Below, piece after piece: positions 23,106 to 34,399 of a stretch of DNA of 64,000 nt. The notes under the pieces were generated by a model, which made no database searches, was not told the DNA's origin, and worked only from the letters and a program-made list of their open reading frames with translations. Source of the DNA: Rutidosis leptorrhynchoides (Eukaryota; Streptophyta; Magnoliopsida; Asterales; Asteraceae); the NCBI RefSeq assembly GCF_046630445.1, contig NC_092341.1, positions 130,092,001 to 130,156,000 of the forward strand, read 5' to 3'. Positions within the stretch are counted from its first letter, which is position 1; each line of letters begins with the position of its first letter. A program made the position numbers and the translations under genes.

Positions 23106-24650
23106 CTACTCATCAGGAGGCGGGTTAGGAGGAAAATTAGGATATGGATCCCAATTCATGTTCTGATCAGGGTTCCATGGCTGGTGATAGGTGAACTGGT
23201 ATGCTGCGTCATAATCATATAAATCATAGGGTGGTCTCATTTCTGGCTGATGTGCAGGATTGTATGCGGGTCGGGTCGGATAATACATCTCGCCAGGCTG
23301 CAACTGGCTTATAATTTGGCGCTGATGATAATCCCATCGGCCATGCTCTCGTTGCCGGGAATGCTCGTAGTCATTCCGACGTTGCCATGCCTCGTACTGC
23401 ATATGCCTATCATAGTTCGTCATGTATTCATCCTCCATACGAACGCCTAAATCAAGAGCAGTCTCCCGAACAACTCCTATAATATTGTTCGCCTCTTCCA
23501 TTTCGTCATCCGAACCTCTTTCTACCTGTCGCTGAGGTCCCTCGTATCGATATACCCGACCACGTCTCATCAATAATACCCTTGCACCGTGATAAAGCTG
23601 TGAACTAATAGTTTCACCTTCGTCTATTATTTCGTTCATTGGACCCCCTTGGTGCTTATCCACACCTAAATACTCTCCAATGAGAGTAATGAAAATACCG
23701 CCACCTATAATACTCCCCGCTTTCATCCCCGAAACTACATTAGCGAGATAATAACCAACACAATAGGGAATGTTCACGAAACTCCTCGGGTCTCTAATAC
23801 ACTTAAGGTAGAACAAATCATTTACGGTTAATTTCTCCTTATTCTTACCCCTTTGTGTAATTGTGTTTGCTAAGAATCTATGAATCACCCGGAGTTCGGC
23901 TCTATCAATATCTAAGTATGTATGATTTCCACTGGCTTGAAACTCATTAAAATGGGACATACGCCTCCAGACGGCGTTAATATCAAATTCCCTATCTACC
24001 CTTTCTCCTTGGGCAATCAGGCCATTACAGTCGGGGGTCAAAAGTTCAGACGGAGTATAAATCTGTAAGGCCCTGGCTAAATCTATCATGGACATTCTGT
24101 ACATGCGTCCACCTAACAGAAATCTAATAAAGCTTCTATCATCTATCCTCCTAACATCGCTGTTTAACTTAATAGTACTAAGTAATTCTATACACCATTC
24201 CCTATATATGGTTCTACGAATGGAAAAAAGGCGCATCCAATCGTTAAACTGAGAATTACCATACCTTTGCACCAATAATTCCCGAATCGGTTCGGCAAGG
24301 TCAACTGTTTCCAAAGGTACCCAGTCAATTGCCCTTGGCATTTCAACAACCTTAAAGTAGAGAATGTGCATGTTCTTTTGATAATCTGGATACTCTATCC
24401 AACATCGATCAAATCTCAGATTTGGGTGTAACTGATCTTCATTAATGTCTAAGCTCAGAATCATTTGATGTGGAGCGAATTGACGAAACTGATTCACGAA
24501 TAATTGATCTTGATCGTGATAAGGAATATGTTGCTCCTCATGTTCTTCTTCTTCTTGTTGCATATGTTGTTCTTGTTCATGAAACATTTCCGGTTCGGGC
24601 TCTGGTTGCCTGGACGATGATGCACCGTCCGTATTTGTAAATCTCTGCAA
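23106..24650 (-). CDS. Env-like ORF of element B
   Basis: About 514 codons are open downstream of pol, the position of the env-like gene in Athila-type elements. The N-terminus is Glu/Gln/His-rich and acidic. The middle (residues about 60-330) has the conserved feel of this family: RFDRCWIEYPDY, SFIRFLLGGRMYRMSMIDLA, and the hydrophobic SIIGGGIFITLIGEYLGV, a possible membrane segment. The C-terminus is Tyr/Pro/Asn-rich. There is no ATG at the frame opening: it opens at a consensus 3' splice site (TGTGTTTTGCAG), and the first ATG is at 24587. Spliced env-like mRNA is known for barley BAGY-2 of the same clade, so splicing is likely here. Whether it acts as an envelope is unproven for any plant element. 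Confidence 0.75.
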   Translation of the reverse strand: MQRFTNTDGASSSRQPEPEPEMFHEQEQHMQQEEEEHEEQHIPYHDQDQLFVNQFRQFAPHQMILSLDINEDQLHPNLRFDRCWIEYPDYQKNMHILYFKVVEMPRAIDWVPLETVDLAEPIRELLVQRYGNSQFNDWMRLFSIRRTIYREWCIELLSTIKLNSDVRRIDDRSFIRFLLGGRMYRMSMIDLARALQIYTPSELLTPDCNGLIAQGERVDREFDINAVWRRMSHFNEFQASGNHTYLDIDRAELRVIHRFLANTITQRGKNKEKLTVNDLFYLKCIRDPRSFVNIPYCVGYYLANVVSGMKAGSIIGGGIFITLIGEYLGVDKHQGGPMNEIIDEGETISSQLYHGARVLLMRRGRVYRYEGPQRQVERGSDDEMEEANNIIGVVRETALDLGVRMEDEYMTNYDRHMQYEAWQRRNDYEHSRQREHGRWDYHQRQIISQLQPGEMYYPTRPAYNPAHQPEMRPPYDLYDYDAAYQFTYHQPWNPDQNMNWDPYPNFPPNPPPDE

Positions 24651-26628
24651 AACACATTAAACACAAAATTTGTGCATCCAAATATGCATTAGTGTTAGCA
24701 AAATAACAAACTGAATCAATTATGATGACATGTTTAATTCATAACACATTTTATACACATTTTCCTAACAATAACAATTCTACACTTTTACATACGAAAA
24801 ATGTATACAATGTTTTATCACATTTAAACTCTTAAACATGTCAACAATAATCATTATAGCAATTAAACACTTATTATATGGCATTCAAATTAAACTTGTG
24901 CTCATTTTCATATTTTTGTCAAGTCTACAATTTTTCAAATAAGTACATATGAAAATATTCATCAAGTTTTTAATCATTCATCTCAAATTACATGCCAAAC
25001 TAATCACTATTAGCAATTAAACAAGTCTCAAATGGCCTTTATATCAATTTAACCTAGTTCATGAATTTTTAGACTTAAAAAGTCCACTTTAATTCTCAAA
25101 AACGTGTTTAGGCTCAAAGTTTGGATCAATTAACTACCTAAACATGTTACACTACTTAATTTAGCAACAATTCATGACAAAAATCGGCCATAACTTGTTT
25201 ATATCAAAAAGCCCCAAATTGCTCAAGAACACAAACCCTAGATTCCTAAAAATTTGAAGTTTTTAGCTTCAATTCATGTTAAATAGCTTCAATCTAGGAT
25301 ATACATGCATAATATAATAACAATTTAGCTCTAATTACACCTAAAATTAACAAAATCAAAATATAAAATTTCTAGCTCAAGAACACAAAAAATTCGAATT
25401 TAAAGAGATTAGGGGTGAAATCTTTACCATGTTCCTGAAGGGGTTGAGACTACTGAATCTAGGCATGATTGTTGTGAAGTTTTGCAAGAAATTTGGTGAG
25501 AAATGATGAAATTTTGAGAGAGATTGAGAGAGTTTTCGTGTTTGTGTATGTGTGTTGTGAGAAAACATAAGTCGACTGGAAATTTTGTACCAGGCCTGTT
25601 TTCAGTGGCCATGCGAGTCGCATGGTATAACCCTTTCCCTCATGCGAGTCGCATGGGGGTAGATTCCAGGATTTTTTTTTTTTTTTTTTTTTTTTTTATA
25701 AAACCTTAAACTTTTAAAACATAAATTAAATAAAATTTTAAAAATTTTGTTTCCTTTAGGACGAGGTCGTTTCGGGACGATGCCCTAGTCCGTCCCTCGA
25801 CAAAATTTTAAAATTTTGTCATTTTCAAGCGATTGTTTTAAAAGCTTAGATTTTTGGATTTTTCAATTTTTTTGGCATACTTTAAATCAAGAAGTTTAAA
25901 AATAATGATAATAAAAATTCTCGTCCCGCCCTCGGGTAAAGCAATTTCGACTCAACGGTCTAGTTTTCAACTCACGATGAATTTTAAAAATCATATTTTT
26001 AACTTAATGAGATAAAGTAAATTTTTGTTTTTAAATTCACACAACATAAATATAAAATTCAAAATTAATATTTAAAAAAAATCACACCAAACTTAAAATT
26101 TGAAATGCATAAAATTAAAAATTCATATTTTAAAAATTAAAAGTTCACACCAATATTAATTTAAAAATTCATAAATTCATATCAAACTTATATTAATTTT
26201 TCAAATATTTACAATTTTAAATATATTGTTTTTACAAAATTTACAATATTAATTTAAGATTTAAATATTAATTTTAAAAACATGGTAAAAATAAATTTAA
26301 AAATCTTTTTTTTTTTCCCACTTTAATCAATCAAATATTATCAAAAATATGCGCCCCTCTTTTCGGTAAAGTAATTTCGGTTCTAAGACCTAATTTAACT
26401 CATGACGAATTTTTGAAATATTTTGGTTTGATTGATTAAAGATATTTATACCTTAAGAATAAACGTTAAATTTCGCAGTGATGTAATAAATTTTTGAATG
26501 ATATCAATAATTTCGGTCGTCAAACCTAATTTTATTCAATACCAATTTAATACTTTTTAGCGAACAAATTAGCGTTTATTATCAAAAGGTTAAAAATAAA
26601 AATAAAAATAAAAACTGTACAGACATAC
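24651..26628 (-). other. AT-rich spacer, candidate intron upstream of the env-like ORF
   Basis: About 2 kb without a coding frame, bounded on the minus strand by CAG|GTATGT (donor, GT at 26628-26627) and TTTTGCAG|AG (acceptor, ending at 24651). It holds a T-run (25674-25697 on +) and one palindrome pair (25609-25655). It may be removed by splicing to express the env-like frame. No RNA evidence is available here. Confidence 0.45.
25609..25655. repeat. Internal palindrome pair in element B
   Basis: CCATGCGAGTCGCATGG at 25609-25625 and CATGCGAGTCGCATG at 25641-25655, centres 31 bp apart. It is the same unit as in the LTR promoter, but lies about 950 bp upstream of the env-like frame. I see no TATA box next to it. 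Confidence 0.8.
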
Positions 26629-26644
26629 CTGTGAAATAGATTTC

Positions 26645-27061
26645 TTAGTTATATGATCTATCCCATTCATAAGATAGTCGGTTTAATTGGTTTTCCATGG
26701 CTACATAGGCGTAACCTCGAGCATTCAGTGTCTTTTCTTCTAAACATATGAACGGTCCGTCTCTGCATAAAGTAACAAATTCGGTATTTGAATAGGTTTG
26801 ATTATTGGAACATTTACCTCCATGTGACCATTTTCCGCATTTGTGACATCGTTCTAGGTGTCGTGCTCTTCTTTTCGCTGCGGATTTCGATTTTCCTTTA
26901 CCAAATTGTAACTTATTATCTTCGCATCTGGATTCTTTTCTAACTCCGTCCATTCTTTCTCTGATTACTGATACTATTTCACTCGGGAGTATATCATTAT
27001 TTCTTTTAGTGATCAAAGCGTGTAGCATTAGACCATGGTTTAGTTCACAGGCAGTCTTCAT
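26645..27061 (-). CDS. Zinc-knuckle accessory ORF of element B
   Basis: A 138-residue intact frame between the integrase end and the env-like region, starting at a true ATG (MKTACELNHGLMLHAL). The middle is basic (KGKSKSAAKRRARHLERC) and leads into CHKCGKWSHGGKC, a C-x2-C-x4-H-x3-C knuckle one residue shorter than the usual retroviral C-x2-C-x4-H-x4-C. The C-terminus is neutral to acidic. Basic region plus knuckle suggests nucleic acid binding. It is neither Gag nor integrase, and I do not know a named family. A splice donor (CAG|GTATGT) lies 16 bases after its stop. Confidence 0.55.
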   Translation of the reverse strand: MKTACELNHGLMLHALITKRNNDILPSEIVSVIRERMDGVRKESRCEDNKLQFGKGKSKSAAKRRARHLERCHKCGKWSHGGKCSNNQTYSNTEFVTLCRDGPFICLEEKTLNARGYAYVAMENQLNRLSYEWDRSYN

Positions 27062-27234
27062 TTTGTAAAAACCTAAAAAAAAATAAAAATTCAGAATGGG
27101 GGGAGAAGACTAGTTCTTTAGGGTCTGCTAGGGAAAGACCATTCGGGTTCCATTTTCGAGAACTACACGAAAATAGACAATCTAACTCTAACAGAAATAC
27201 ATATTATCCTTTAAAGACTTGATTCTCCCCACAC

Positions 27235-28571
27235 TTAGTTAGCTGTGGTGTCAAAATTGTGATTAACTTCGTTGTCGACTTCCATCGGACCATGTATGTA
27301 ATGTTTAACTCTGTGACCATTAACTTTAAATTCTATCCCATTTGAATTTATTAATTCTATCGTTCCGTATGGGAAAACTCTTTTGACTATGAATGGTCCA
27401 GACCATCTTGATTTCAATCTTCCAGGAAATAGCTTGAATCGTGAATTGAAAAGAAGAACTCTGTCTCCTTCTTTAAATTCTTTTGAACTTCTGATTCTTT
27501 TATCATGCCATTTCTTCGTTCTTTCTTTATAGATTAACGAATTTTCGTATGCTTCATGTCTTAATTCTTCTAATTCGTTTAGTTGACTTAATCGTAGACG
27601 TCCAGCTCCATGTAAATCAAGATTACATGTCTTCAAAGCCCAAAATGCTTTGTGTTCAATTTCTACTGGAAGATGACATGCTTTTCCATAAACAAGTCTA
27701 AAAGGTGTGGTTCCAATTGGAGTTTTGTAGGCTGTTCTAAAAGCCCAGAGTGCATCCTCCAATTTAATGGATCATTCCTTCGGATTTGATCCTACGGTTT
27801 TCTCTAGAATACGTTTTAAAGCTCGGTTGGTATTTTCAACTTGTCCACTTGTTTGTGGATGATATGCGGTGGAGATTTTATGAGTTACTCCATATCTTTT
27901 AAGAACTTTCTCAAGTTGATTATTACAGAAATGAGTACCCCGATCACTTATTAAAGCTTTCGGTGTTCCAAACCTTGCAAAAAGACGTTTTAAAAAGTTG
28001 ACTACAACTCGTGCATCGTTAGTTGGGAGAGCTTGTGCTTCCGCCCATTTAGATACATAATCAATGGCTACGAGTATATATAGATTATTATGAGATTTTG
28101 GAAATGGACCCATAAAGTCAATACCCCAAATGTCAAATACTTCACATACTTGGATGACATTTTGTGGCATTTCATCACGTTGACTTATTTTTCCGGCCCT
28201 TTGACATGCATCACAGGATTTGCAAAGAAGGTGTGCGTCTTTGTAAATTGTAGGCCAATAGAATCCAGCTTCATAAACTTTTCTTGCTGTTAGTTGAGGC
28301 CCATAATGCCCTCTTGTTGGTCCTGTGTGACAATGGTTTAAAATTTTACTAGCTTCATCTCTAAATACACATCGGCGTATTATTCCATCGGGACAACTTT
28401 TAAACAAATGTGGATCTTCCCAGAAATAGTGTTTTATATCACTGAAGAATTTCTTTCGTCTTTAGTATGATAATCCTTTTTCAAGGAATCCACAAACTAA
28501 GTAGTTTGCATAGTCTGCAAACCATGGGATTTCTTTATAATCTATCTTCAATAGATATTCATCAGGAAAGT
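27235..28571 (-). pseudogene. Pol 3' part of element B: integrase
   Basis: It continues pol after the nested element C. Visible are an integrase zinc-binding part ([21 protein letters not shown]), the catalytic core with D (GIDFMGPFP), D (SDRGTHF) and E (GQVENTNRA), and a C-terminal part ([33 protein letters not shown]) of Athila type without chromodomain. It is not a single open frame and has one or a few breaks. Confidence 0.88.
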
Positions 28572-31442
28572 TGTGACGCCCCGTACTAAATCATCATGTA
28601 CGGACCATCAACAACAGGATCATTACAAGGTTAAGTACTATATGCGTTTTCAAAACAGAGTTTACATTCATAAATAAAAGTGACGTCATAACATACGTCA
28701 ATTGTTTTACAAATCAAAAGTATGCTTCGCTAAGTAGAAGCATTAAATGAGTGTACGTGACCATAATGGTCGTTACATAACATAAGTTCATAAGTAAAAA
28801 GTTTGAATGCAACATAAGTAGTCATGCGATAACAACTCTAGGCAGCGGGTTCTACAGCACGACTAGTAAGATAGCGGAAGCGACTTCAAGCACCTGAGAA
28901 AATACATGCTTAAAAAGGTCAACACAAAGGTTGGTGAGCTATAGTTTAAGTATAACAGTAATGTAAGTAGGCCACGAGATTTCAGTGCTACAACGAGCGT
29001 TTCAAAAGTATGTAAAAGTATATGCTTAACCGTGGGCACCCGGTAACTAACTTAACGTTTAATGTACCCCCTTAAAGTGCACTTGGCAAGTGCGTATAAC
29101 CTCGAAGTATTAAACACTCGTTAAATGCTAGCGCTACTAGCCCGAGTGGGGATGTCAAACCCTATGGATCCATATCTAAGATTCGCGTTCACGGTTCAAA
29201 AACCAATGATTAAACGTTACCGAGCTAAAGGGAATGTTTCTGCCGTTATATAACCCACACATATATAAAGTTTAAGTACTCGTGCCTAGTATGTAAAACA
29301 TAAAATCCGCATGTATTCTCAGTTCCCAAAATGAGTTAAAGTAAAAAGGGAATGCTATAACTCACAATGATTAGTAGTAATGGTAAGGTAGTAGTCGGAA
29401 AGTGGTGTGCAAGTAACGGTCCAAACGTCCTCAACCTAAGTCAAATAGCACTAAGTCAATAAGTCATCTCAAAAGGTTTACAAGTACGTAATTAAGGTCA
29501 TAAGGGTCATCATCAATCATCATTAAACAAAAGGTAACAAGTAAGACTCGTTTATGAAAGTCGTTTAAAACAAAGGCTGACTTCGGTCAGTCACCACGGC
29601 CTCTACCCTTACTGAATTAAGGTGAAACCAGTGGTCATGGCTCCGTCTATGAGTCCCTTAAGTGTGGTAAAATTTACAGAAGCAAACTCGTCTTGATTTG
29701 ACCGTGGCGACGGTCTAAGTGCGAGTAGGTCAGAAATTTCTGCACAACGTTAAAGGACATGGTAACGATCGGAGGGCCATAAATCCTAAACCATAACTCG
29801 GATTAAGACGAGTCCTATATGAAAAGTTATCTACTCGAAAAGTTCTATCTAAAAATCAAGGTTAGAACAGCCCAGGTCTACTGGTCTGTTCCAGAAGCAT
29901 CAGGTCAGTAGGTCTTGGACAGAACAGTGGGTTTTGGAGAGTTCCGGTTGTCTCGGTGCTTGATGTTCATCACGGTTCTCATTCTTGATGCGTATAGCTT
30001 CAAGTGTACAACTCGTTGATGTGTTAACATCATTTTGACCAAGGTTTGTCCATCATAACTCAAGTGCAAGTGTTGTAGGTGTTTGATGAACCAAGGTTAC
30101 ATGTAAGTTTATGAACAAGTTCATGAACACTAAGAAAGATCACAACCAAGTGTTGGATCCATGATACTTGCACCAAAGTGTAAGCTCTTGTTGTTTTCAT
30201 GTCCTTGTTCAAATGTGTAGTAAGCAACTAACAATAAGAAATAAAGAAAATGAATGATAAGCCTAAACCAACCATGAAGGTGGTATTCTAGTAACATACA
30301 ACAAACAAGAACACAAGTAACAATTATAAAAATTATAAACTTTAAATCTTTGAAATAAATAGAGTAGAAAGCTAACTAAACAAGAAGATGATTCATAGTT
30401 GCTCTTACTTTTAAAGATTCAACCCAAGTTGATCTTTAAGTGAAGTAACTTCAAAGTTACTTCAAGAACTACAAGTAAAGAGTTTATACAACTATGAACT
30501 TTAATTCTTTGAAACAAAATATGTAGAACATAACTAGAGAGATTATGTTCTTGATGTTCTTGTTAAATACAAGATATAAATGAAGAATCAAACTAAGAAG
30601 TTTGATCTTGTAACATGAAAGTAAGTAAGTAAACAACTTAGTAACCTACAAGTAATTAACTTTAAACAAGAACAAGTAACAAAAGTTTTAACAACAAAGA
30701 TTGATGATGATTATGTTCATGTAGAAATCAGTTTTTACCAACAAAGAAAAGAAGAAAAGAAGTTGTTTCAAACACTTACAAGAAAGAAAGAAGAACTTGA
30801 GAGAAAGATAAGAGAAAAGATGAAGCAAGTGTGTGTGTTTATGAGAAATGAGTGAGCAAGTGAACTAGTGAGTAAGTAAGGTAAACAAAATCTCTTGTAT
30901 CCCCCCCTAGGTCCACGGTTACAGCAGCAAAAAAGAGGGGGGAGTGTGTTGCCTACTAGTTCCTTGTGTGCAAAGTTTTAAAAGTTGGGTAATGGTGGTG
31001 TTTACATGGGAATCACATGTCAACTAGATTCCAAGTCTCTTAACTAGTTTGTTTACTTCTCTAAATACTACTTACAAGTCTTATGGGCTAATAATGTCCA
31101 ACTAATAAGTAGGGTGGGCTCTCATAAGTCCATGTACATGTATAAAGCCCAAGTTGTATGCAAGTAACATGTAAGTCCACTAAAAGTCCAACTTAAGCCC
31201 AAGTAACTAACTAATAGCTTTAGTTAATTAAAATGATTAATAAAATTAATCATGAATGTAAATAATATCTTAAAATATTATTCGTGCAAGTTCCGGGTGT
31301 CACAAAGACGTTTCGGGCATTTAAAGTTCAAGTACGGGCAATTAAAGCAACATGTAAATGTAATAACATACATTCGTTTAATCAAGCGTATTAATAATAA
31401 TAATTATTAATAAATAACGTAGGAAAAACCAGGGTCGTTACA
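28572..31442 (-). repeat. 3' LTR of element C
   Basis: 2871 bp from TGTGACGCCCCG to GGGTCGTTACA as read on +. It is near-identical to 37387-40258, and a diverged relative ends the fragment at 7162-8667. No gene is seen inside. Confidence 0.95.
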
Positions 31443-31456
31443 TTACCCACCTGTTA
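31443..31456 (-). other. Polypurine tract of element C
   Basis: The minus strand reads AACAGGTGGGTAA directly before the LTR start TGTAACGACC. It is preceded at 31465-31480 by TTTCGGGACGAAATTT, a motif also found before A's 3' LTR. Confidence 0.65.
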
Positions 31457-31540
31457 AAGAAAATTTCGTCCCGAAATTTAAGCTGAAGTAGATGGAGGAG
31501 TCGGGAAAAGATGAGGATATTTCCGCATCATTTGATCCTC

Positions 31541-34393
31541 TCATTCCCAAGTAAACTCAGGTCCTCGTTTGGCATTCCATCGTACTCGTACAATCGGAAT
31601 CTTGTTGCGTTTCAAAGTTTTGATCTCACGATCCATAATCTCAACAGGTTCCTCCACAAAGTGGAGTTTGTCATCAATAGTAAGTTCTTCCAATGGTATG
31701 ATGAGTTCGGGTGCAGCAAGACACTTCTTCAAGTTTGACACATGGAAGGTAGGATGAACTGAGCTCAATTGTGCTGGTAGATCCAAACGGTATGCAACTG
31801 GTCCAACACGTTCCAAGATCTCGAATGGACCAATGTATCGTGGGTTCAACTTTCCACGTTTTCCAAAACGGATCACACCTTTCCAAGGTGCAACCTTCAA
31901 CATTACACGATCACCAACATTAAATTCAAAGTCTTTCCGTTTAAGATCGGCATAGCTCTTTTGGCGATCACGGGCAGTCTTAAGTCTAGCTTGGATCTGA
32001 GCAATCTTCTCCGTGGTTTCGTGAACTACCTCGGGTCCGGTGATTTGCTTTTCGCCTACTTCGGCCCAACAAATAGGAGATCGGCACTTACGACCATACA
32101 ATGCTTCAAAAGGTGCAGCATTAATGCTTGAGTGATAACTGTTGTTGTACGAGAATTCGGCGAGTGGCAAATGCCTTTCCCAGGCCTTCCCAAAATCAAT
32201 GACACATGCACGCAGCATGTCCTCCAAGGTCTGAATCGTTCGTTCACTTTGCCCGTCAGTCTGAGGATGATAAGCAGTACTCATGTCAAGACGAGTTCCC
32301 ATGGCTTCTTGCAAAGAACGCCAAAATCTGGAAGCAAAACGGGGATCGCGATCGGAGATGATTGATAAAGGTACACCATGACGAGATACAACCTCTTTGA
32401 TGTACAGCTGAGCAAGTCTTTCCATTGTATCAGTTTCCTTCATCGCTAGGAAGTGTGCAGATTTGGTGAGGCGGTCAACAATAACCCAAATAGTATCGCA
32501 TCCGCCCACCGTCTTCGGCAGCTTAGTAATGAAATCCATTGTGATCCTTTCCCACTTCCATTGTGGGATTTCCGGCTGTTGAAGTAACCCAGAAGGTCTC
32601 TGATGCTCGGCTTTAACCTTCGAGCAAGTCAAACACTTTCCAACATAAGTCGCAACGTCCTTCTTAAGATTCGGCCACCAATACTGTTCTTTAAGGTCGT
32701 GGTACATCTTACCTGCACCGGGGTGAATCGAATATCTCGATTTGTGTGCTTCATCAAGTATCAGGCTTCGTAGATCTCCATAGTAAGGTACCCAAATTCT
32801 TCCGGCATAACATCGGAGTCCAGACTCTCTAACCTCGAATCGAGAGACAAGTATGTTCAAATGCTCGTGAGATATGTTCTCCTCCTTGAGAGCCTCAACT
32901 TGGGCTACTCTGATCTGGTTGTTGAGGTTCGAGTGGATGGTGATGTTCAGAGCCCTAACACGGAGAGGTGCCGTCCTCTCCTTTCGGCTTAAAGCGTCAG
33001 CTACAACATTGGCCTTGCCAGGGTGATAACGGAGTTCACAATCGTAGTCGTTGAGCGTCTCGATCCATCGACGCTGTCTCATATTCAATTGCTTCTGATC
33101 GAAGATGTGCTGGAGACTCTTGTGATCGGTGAAGATAGTGCTCTTAGTTCCATACAGATAATGTCTCCACAATTTGAGTGCAAAGACAACGGCTCCAAGT
33201 TCAAGATCATGTGTAGTGTAGTTCCGCTCGTGAATCTTCAATTGGCGGGAGGCATAGGCAATAACCTTTGATCGTTGCATCAGTACACAACCAAAACCAC
33301 TCTTCGATGCATCGCAATAAACAACAAAGTCGTCACTGCCTTCAGGAAGTGATAGGATAGGTGCGGAGGTTAACTTCTTCTTCAAAGTTTGGAATGCTGA
33401 TTCTTGTGTGGGTTCCCAAATGAACTTCTTGCCCTTGTGAGTCAGTGCGGTCAAAGGACGCGCAATCAGAGAAAATCCTTCGATAAACCTTCGATAATAA
33501 CCGGCGAGACCTAGAAATTGGCGAATATGCGTTGGAGTAGTGGGGGTCTCCCACTTGCTGATGGCTTCAATCTTGGCGGGGTCAACTTTGATACCCTGGT
33601 CGCTCACAACATGACCCAAAAACTGTACTTCCTTCAACCAAAATTCGCACTTGGAGAATTTGGCGTAAAGTTGCTCTTGTCTTAAGAGTTCAAGCACTAG
33701 CCGAAGGTGTTGCTCATGTTCTTCTTCGCTCTTAGAGTAGATGAGGATATCATCTATGAAGACGATAACAAACTTATCCAAGTAAGGCTTGCAGACACGA
33801 TTCATGAGATCCATGAACACGGCAGGTGCATTTGTCAAACCGAATGGCATCACGAGGAACTCATAATGACCATAACGGGTCCTGAATGCAGTTTTCATCA
33901 CGTCACTTTCCTTCACCCTCAGCTGGTGATATCCGGATCGCAAATCGATCTTTGAATAAACGCTCGATCCTTGTAGTTGATCAAAAAGATCATCAATTCG
34001 TGGAAGAGGATATCGATTCTTGATAGTCAATTTGTTGAGTTCACGGTAGTCGATACACATACGGAAGGATCCATCCTTCTTCTTTACAAACAACACAGGT
34101 GCGCCCCAAGGCGAGAAGCTTGGTTGGATAAACCCTCGATCTAATAGCTCTTGTAGTTGACTCTGTAATTCTTGCATCTCGGAAGGTGCGAGTCTATAAG
34201 GTGCGCGAGCTACAGGTGCAGCTCCTGGCACTAAGTCAATCTGAAACTCTACTGCTCTCTGCGGTGGTAATCCAGGCAATTCTTCGGGAAAGACATCGGA
34301 AAACTCGTTCACAATACGCACATCGTTCACGTTCTTCACCTCAGTTTCTACCGCTTTCACATGTGCTAGGACAGCAAAGCGTCCCTTCTTCAT
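31541..34393 (-). CDS. Pol of element C (RT, RNase H, integrase, chromo-like end)
   Basis: 950 codons open. Reverse transcriptase with [10 protein letters not shown] and FIDDILIYS; RNase H with [12 protein letters not shown] and [10 protein letters not shown]; integrase zinc-binding part ([18 protein letters not shown]) and core with [17 protein letters not shown] and GQSERTIQ; then the GPF-type region ([20 protein letters not shown]) and a chromodomain-like C-terminus ([28 protein letters not shown]). The order and the C-terminal module place it in the Tekay/Del group, whose chromodomain is thought to direct integration to silent chromatin. It is much better preserved than the pol of element A. 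Confidence 0.93.
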   Translation of the reverse strand: MKKGRFAVLAHVKAVETEVKNVNDVRIVNEFSDVFPEELPGLPPQRAVEFQIDLVPGAAPVARAPYRLAPSEMQELQSQLQELLDRGFIQPSFSPWGAPVLFVKKKDGSFRMCIDYRELNKLTIKNRYPLPRIDDLFDQLQGSSVYSKIDLRSGYHQLRVKESDVMKTAFRTRYGHYEFLVMPFGLTNAPAVFMDLMNRVCKPYLDKFVIVFIDDILIYSKSEEEHEQHLRLVLELLRQEQLYAKFSKCEFWLKEVQFLGHVVSDQGIKVDPAKIEAISKWETPTTPTHIRQFLGLAGYYRRFIEGFSLIARPLTALTHKGKKFIWEPTQESAFQTLKKKLTSAPILSLPEGSDDFVVYCDASKSGFGCVLMQRSKVIAYASRQLKIHERNYTTHDLELGAVVFALKLWRHYLYGTKSTIFTDHKSLQHIFDQKQLNMRQRRWIETLNDYDCELRYHPGKANVVADALSRKERTAPLRVRALNITIHSNLNNQIRVAQVEALKEENISHEHLNILVSRFEVRESGLRCYAGRIWVPYYGDLRSLILDEAHKSRYSIHPGAGKMYHDLKEQYWWPNLKKDVATYVGKCLTCSKVKAEHQRPSGLLQQPEIPQWKWERITMDFITKLPKTVGGCDTIWVIVDRLTKSAHFLAMKETDTMERLAQLYIKEVVSRHGVPLSIISDRDPRFASRFWRSLQEAMGTRLDMSTAYHPQTDGQSERTIQTLEDMLRACVIDFGKAWERHLPLAEFSYNNSYHSSINAAPFEALYGRKCRSPICWAEVGEKQITGPEVVHETTEKIAQIQARLKTARDRQKSYADLKRKDFEFNVGDRVMLKVAPWKGVIRFGKRGKLNPRYIGPFEILERVGPVAYRLDLPAQLSSVHPTFHVSNLKKCLAAPELIIPLEELTIDDKLHFVEEPVEIMDREIKTLKRNKIPIVRVRWNAKRGPEFTWE

Positions 34394-34399
34394 AATCTT

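Noticed and set aside
25377-25612. Short minus-strand frames in the B spacer
   Set aside because: Two overlapping frames in AT-rich DNA within the candidate intron. No conserved look.
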